DNA of 23,223 nt, taken from the NCBI GenBank assembly GCA_937889485.1, contig CALAPG010000265.1, positions 1 through 23,223 on the forward strand, written 5' to 3'. The notes under the pieces were generated by a model. It had not been told where the DNA came from. It did not search any database and was given only the letters and a program-made list of their open reading frames with translations. This DNA comes from an uncultured Moraxella sp. (GTDB taxonomy: Bacteria; Pseudomonadota; Gammaproteobacteria; Pseudomonadales; Moraxellaceae). This document shows positions 23,051-23,223 of this stretch, one piece after another. Within the stretch, counting starts at the first letter, position 1, and each line of letters starts with the position of its first letter. The translations under genes were made by a program, and so were the position numbers.

Positions 23051-23223
23051 TGCGCCTTGTCGGAAAGCGACTTCATTTCGGGCGTCTTGATGAAGTCCTT
23101 CCAGACGCTGCGCGCGCGTTCCTTCCATGGCGCCAGCGTCAGGACGACGAAGCCGAGAGCGAAGATCGTCACAAGGCGCCGGCCGCCCATGCGATGAGCG
23201 TCGCCAGCGCCGGGGTGGACGCG
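23050..23223. other. GC-rich terminal fragment of probable foreign origin (chimeric contig end)
   Basis: Between about 23035 and 23060 the sequence changes character. From 23101 GC is about 70% (42/60, then 46/63), and GC-ending codons appear on the minus strand. The plus-strand membrane protein loses its hydrophobic pattern here. The fragment reads naturally only on the minus strand, like an alphaproteobacterium. An assembly or library chimera is the simplest explanation. The exact junction is blurred by similar bases on both sides. Confidence 0.7.
23053..23190 (-). CDS. 5' part of an unknown short protein in the foreign fragment
   Basis: On the minus strand an ATG at 23190 opens a frame reading MGGRRLVTIFALGFVVLTLAPWKERARSVWKDFIKTPEMKSLSDKAQ, with a hydrophobic segment at 6-20 and GC-ending codons typical of a high-GC genome. 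A second minus-strand frame enters from the window end and stops at a TGA near 23170 (ending ATLIAWAAGAL), overlapping this start as in a tight operon. I do not recognise either protein. The frame continues into the other genome past the junction, so its distal part is artificial. Confidence 0.35.

Noticed and set aside
1..23223. tRNA or rRNA genes, insertion sequences, prophage or CRISPR
   Set aside because: I read the spacers on both strands and saw no tRNA-like arms, transposase frames, integrase or regular repeat-spacer pattern.

Overview
The window looks like a chromosomal segment of a gammaproteobacterium of the family Moraxellaceae, most like Moraxella or Psychrobacter. This rests on protein resemblance (ProS, Prc, PrfC, SlyD, a YqhD-type alcohol dehydrogenase, TerD-family proteins), moderate GC and AT-rich intergenic spacers. 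No database search was run, so the taxonomy is an inference. There are no rRNAs, tRNAs, CRISPR arrays, transposases or prophage genes. The last ~170 bases do not belong with the rest.

Layout. (1) 1-3228: the 3' half of proS, a terminator, then prc, a periplasmic tail-specific protease. (2) 3229-3540: no protein gene. It holds what I read as a CsrB/RsmY/RsmZ-type regulatory RNA of about 220 nt with ten GGA motifs, several in the loops of perfect small hairpins, ending in an intrinsic terminator. Upstream is an exact match to the GacA upstream activating palindrome TGTAAG-N6-CTTACA. This is the most interesting part of the window. (3) 3845-6301, minus strand: a CsbD-like stress protein, a SlyD/FKBP prolyl isomerase and an AI-2E-family membrane protein. 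(4) 6502-8584: prfC (release factor 3) and a small unknown membrane-anchored protein. (5) 8892-14962: a plus-strand run of an exported DUF3298-type protein, a TatD-family metallohydrolase (ATGA overlap), TcdA, a soluble GAF hybrid histidine kinase and, 22 bases later, a CPA1 cation/proton antiporter. (6) 15072-18552: a YqhD-like aldehyde reductase divergent from an Old Yellow Enzyme, which converges with a LysO-type lysine exporter at overlapping stop codons. (7) 18913-22337: a tellurite/stress (Ter) module of a TerC-like DUF475 membrane protein, TerD, an AIM24-family protein and a TerZ-like protein. (8) 22601 to about 23050: the first part of an NSS-like transporter, cut off by an apparent chimeric junction to a GC-rich, alphaproteobacterium-like fragment.

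How the parts may work together. Much of the window concerns envelope and stress functions: protein quality control (Prc, SlyD), electrophile and aldehyde detoxification (YqhD-like, OYE), ion and amino-acid export (antiporter, LysO) and the Ter module. The Rsm/Csr-like RNA would act in trans by sequestering CsrA/RsmA. One possible local target is terD, whose ribosome binding site matches 10 of 12 positions of the CsrA consensus. No csrA, gacS or gacA gene lies in the window, so this circuit is an inference.
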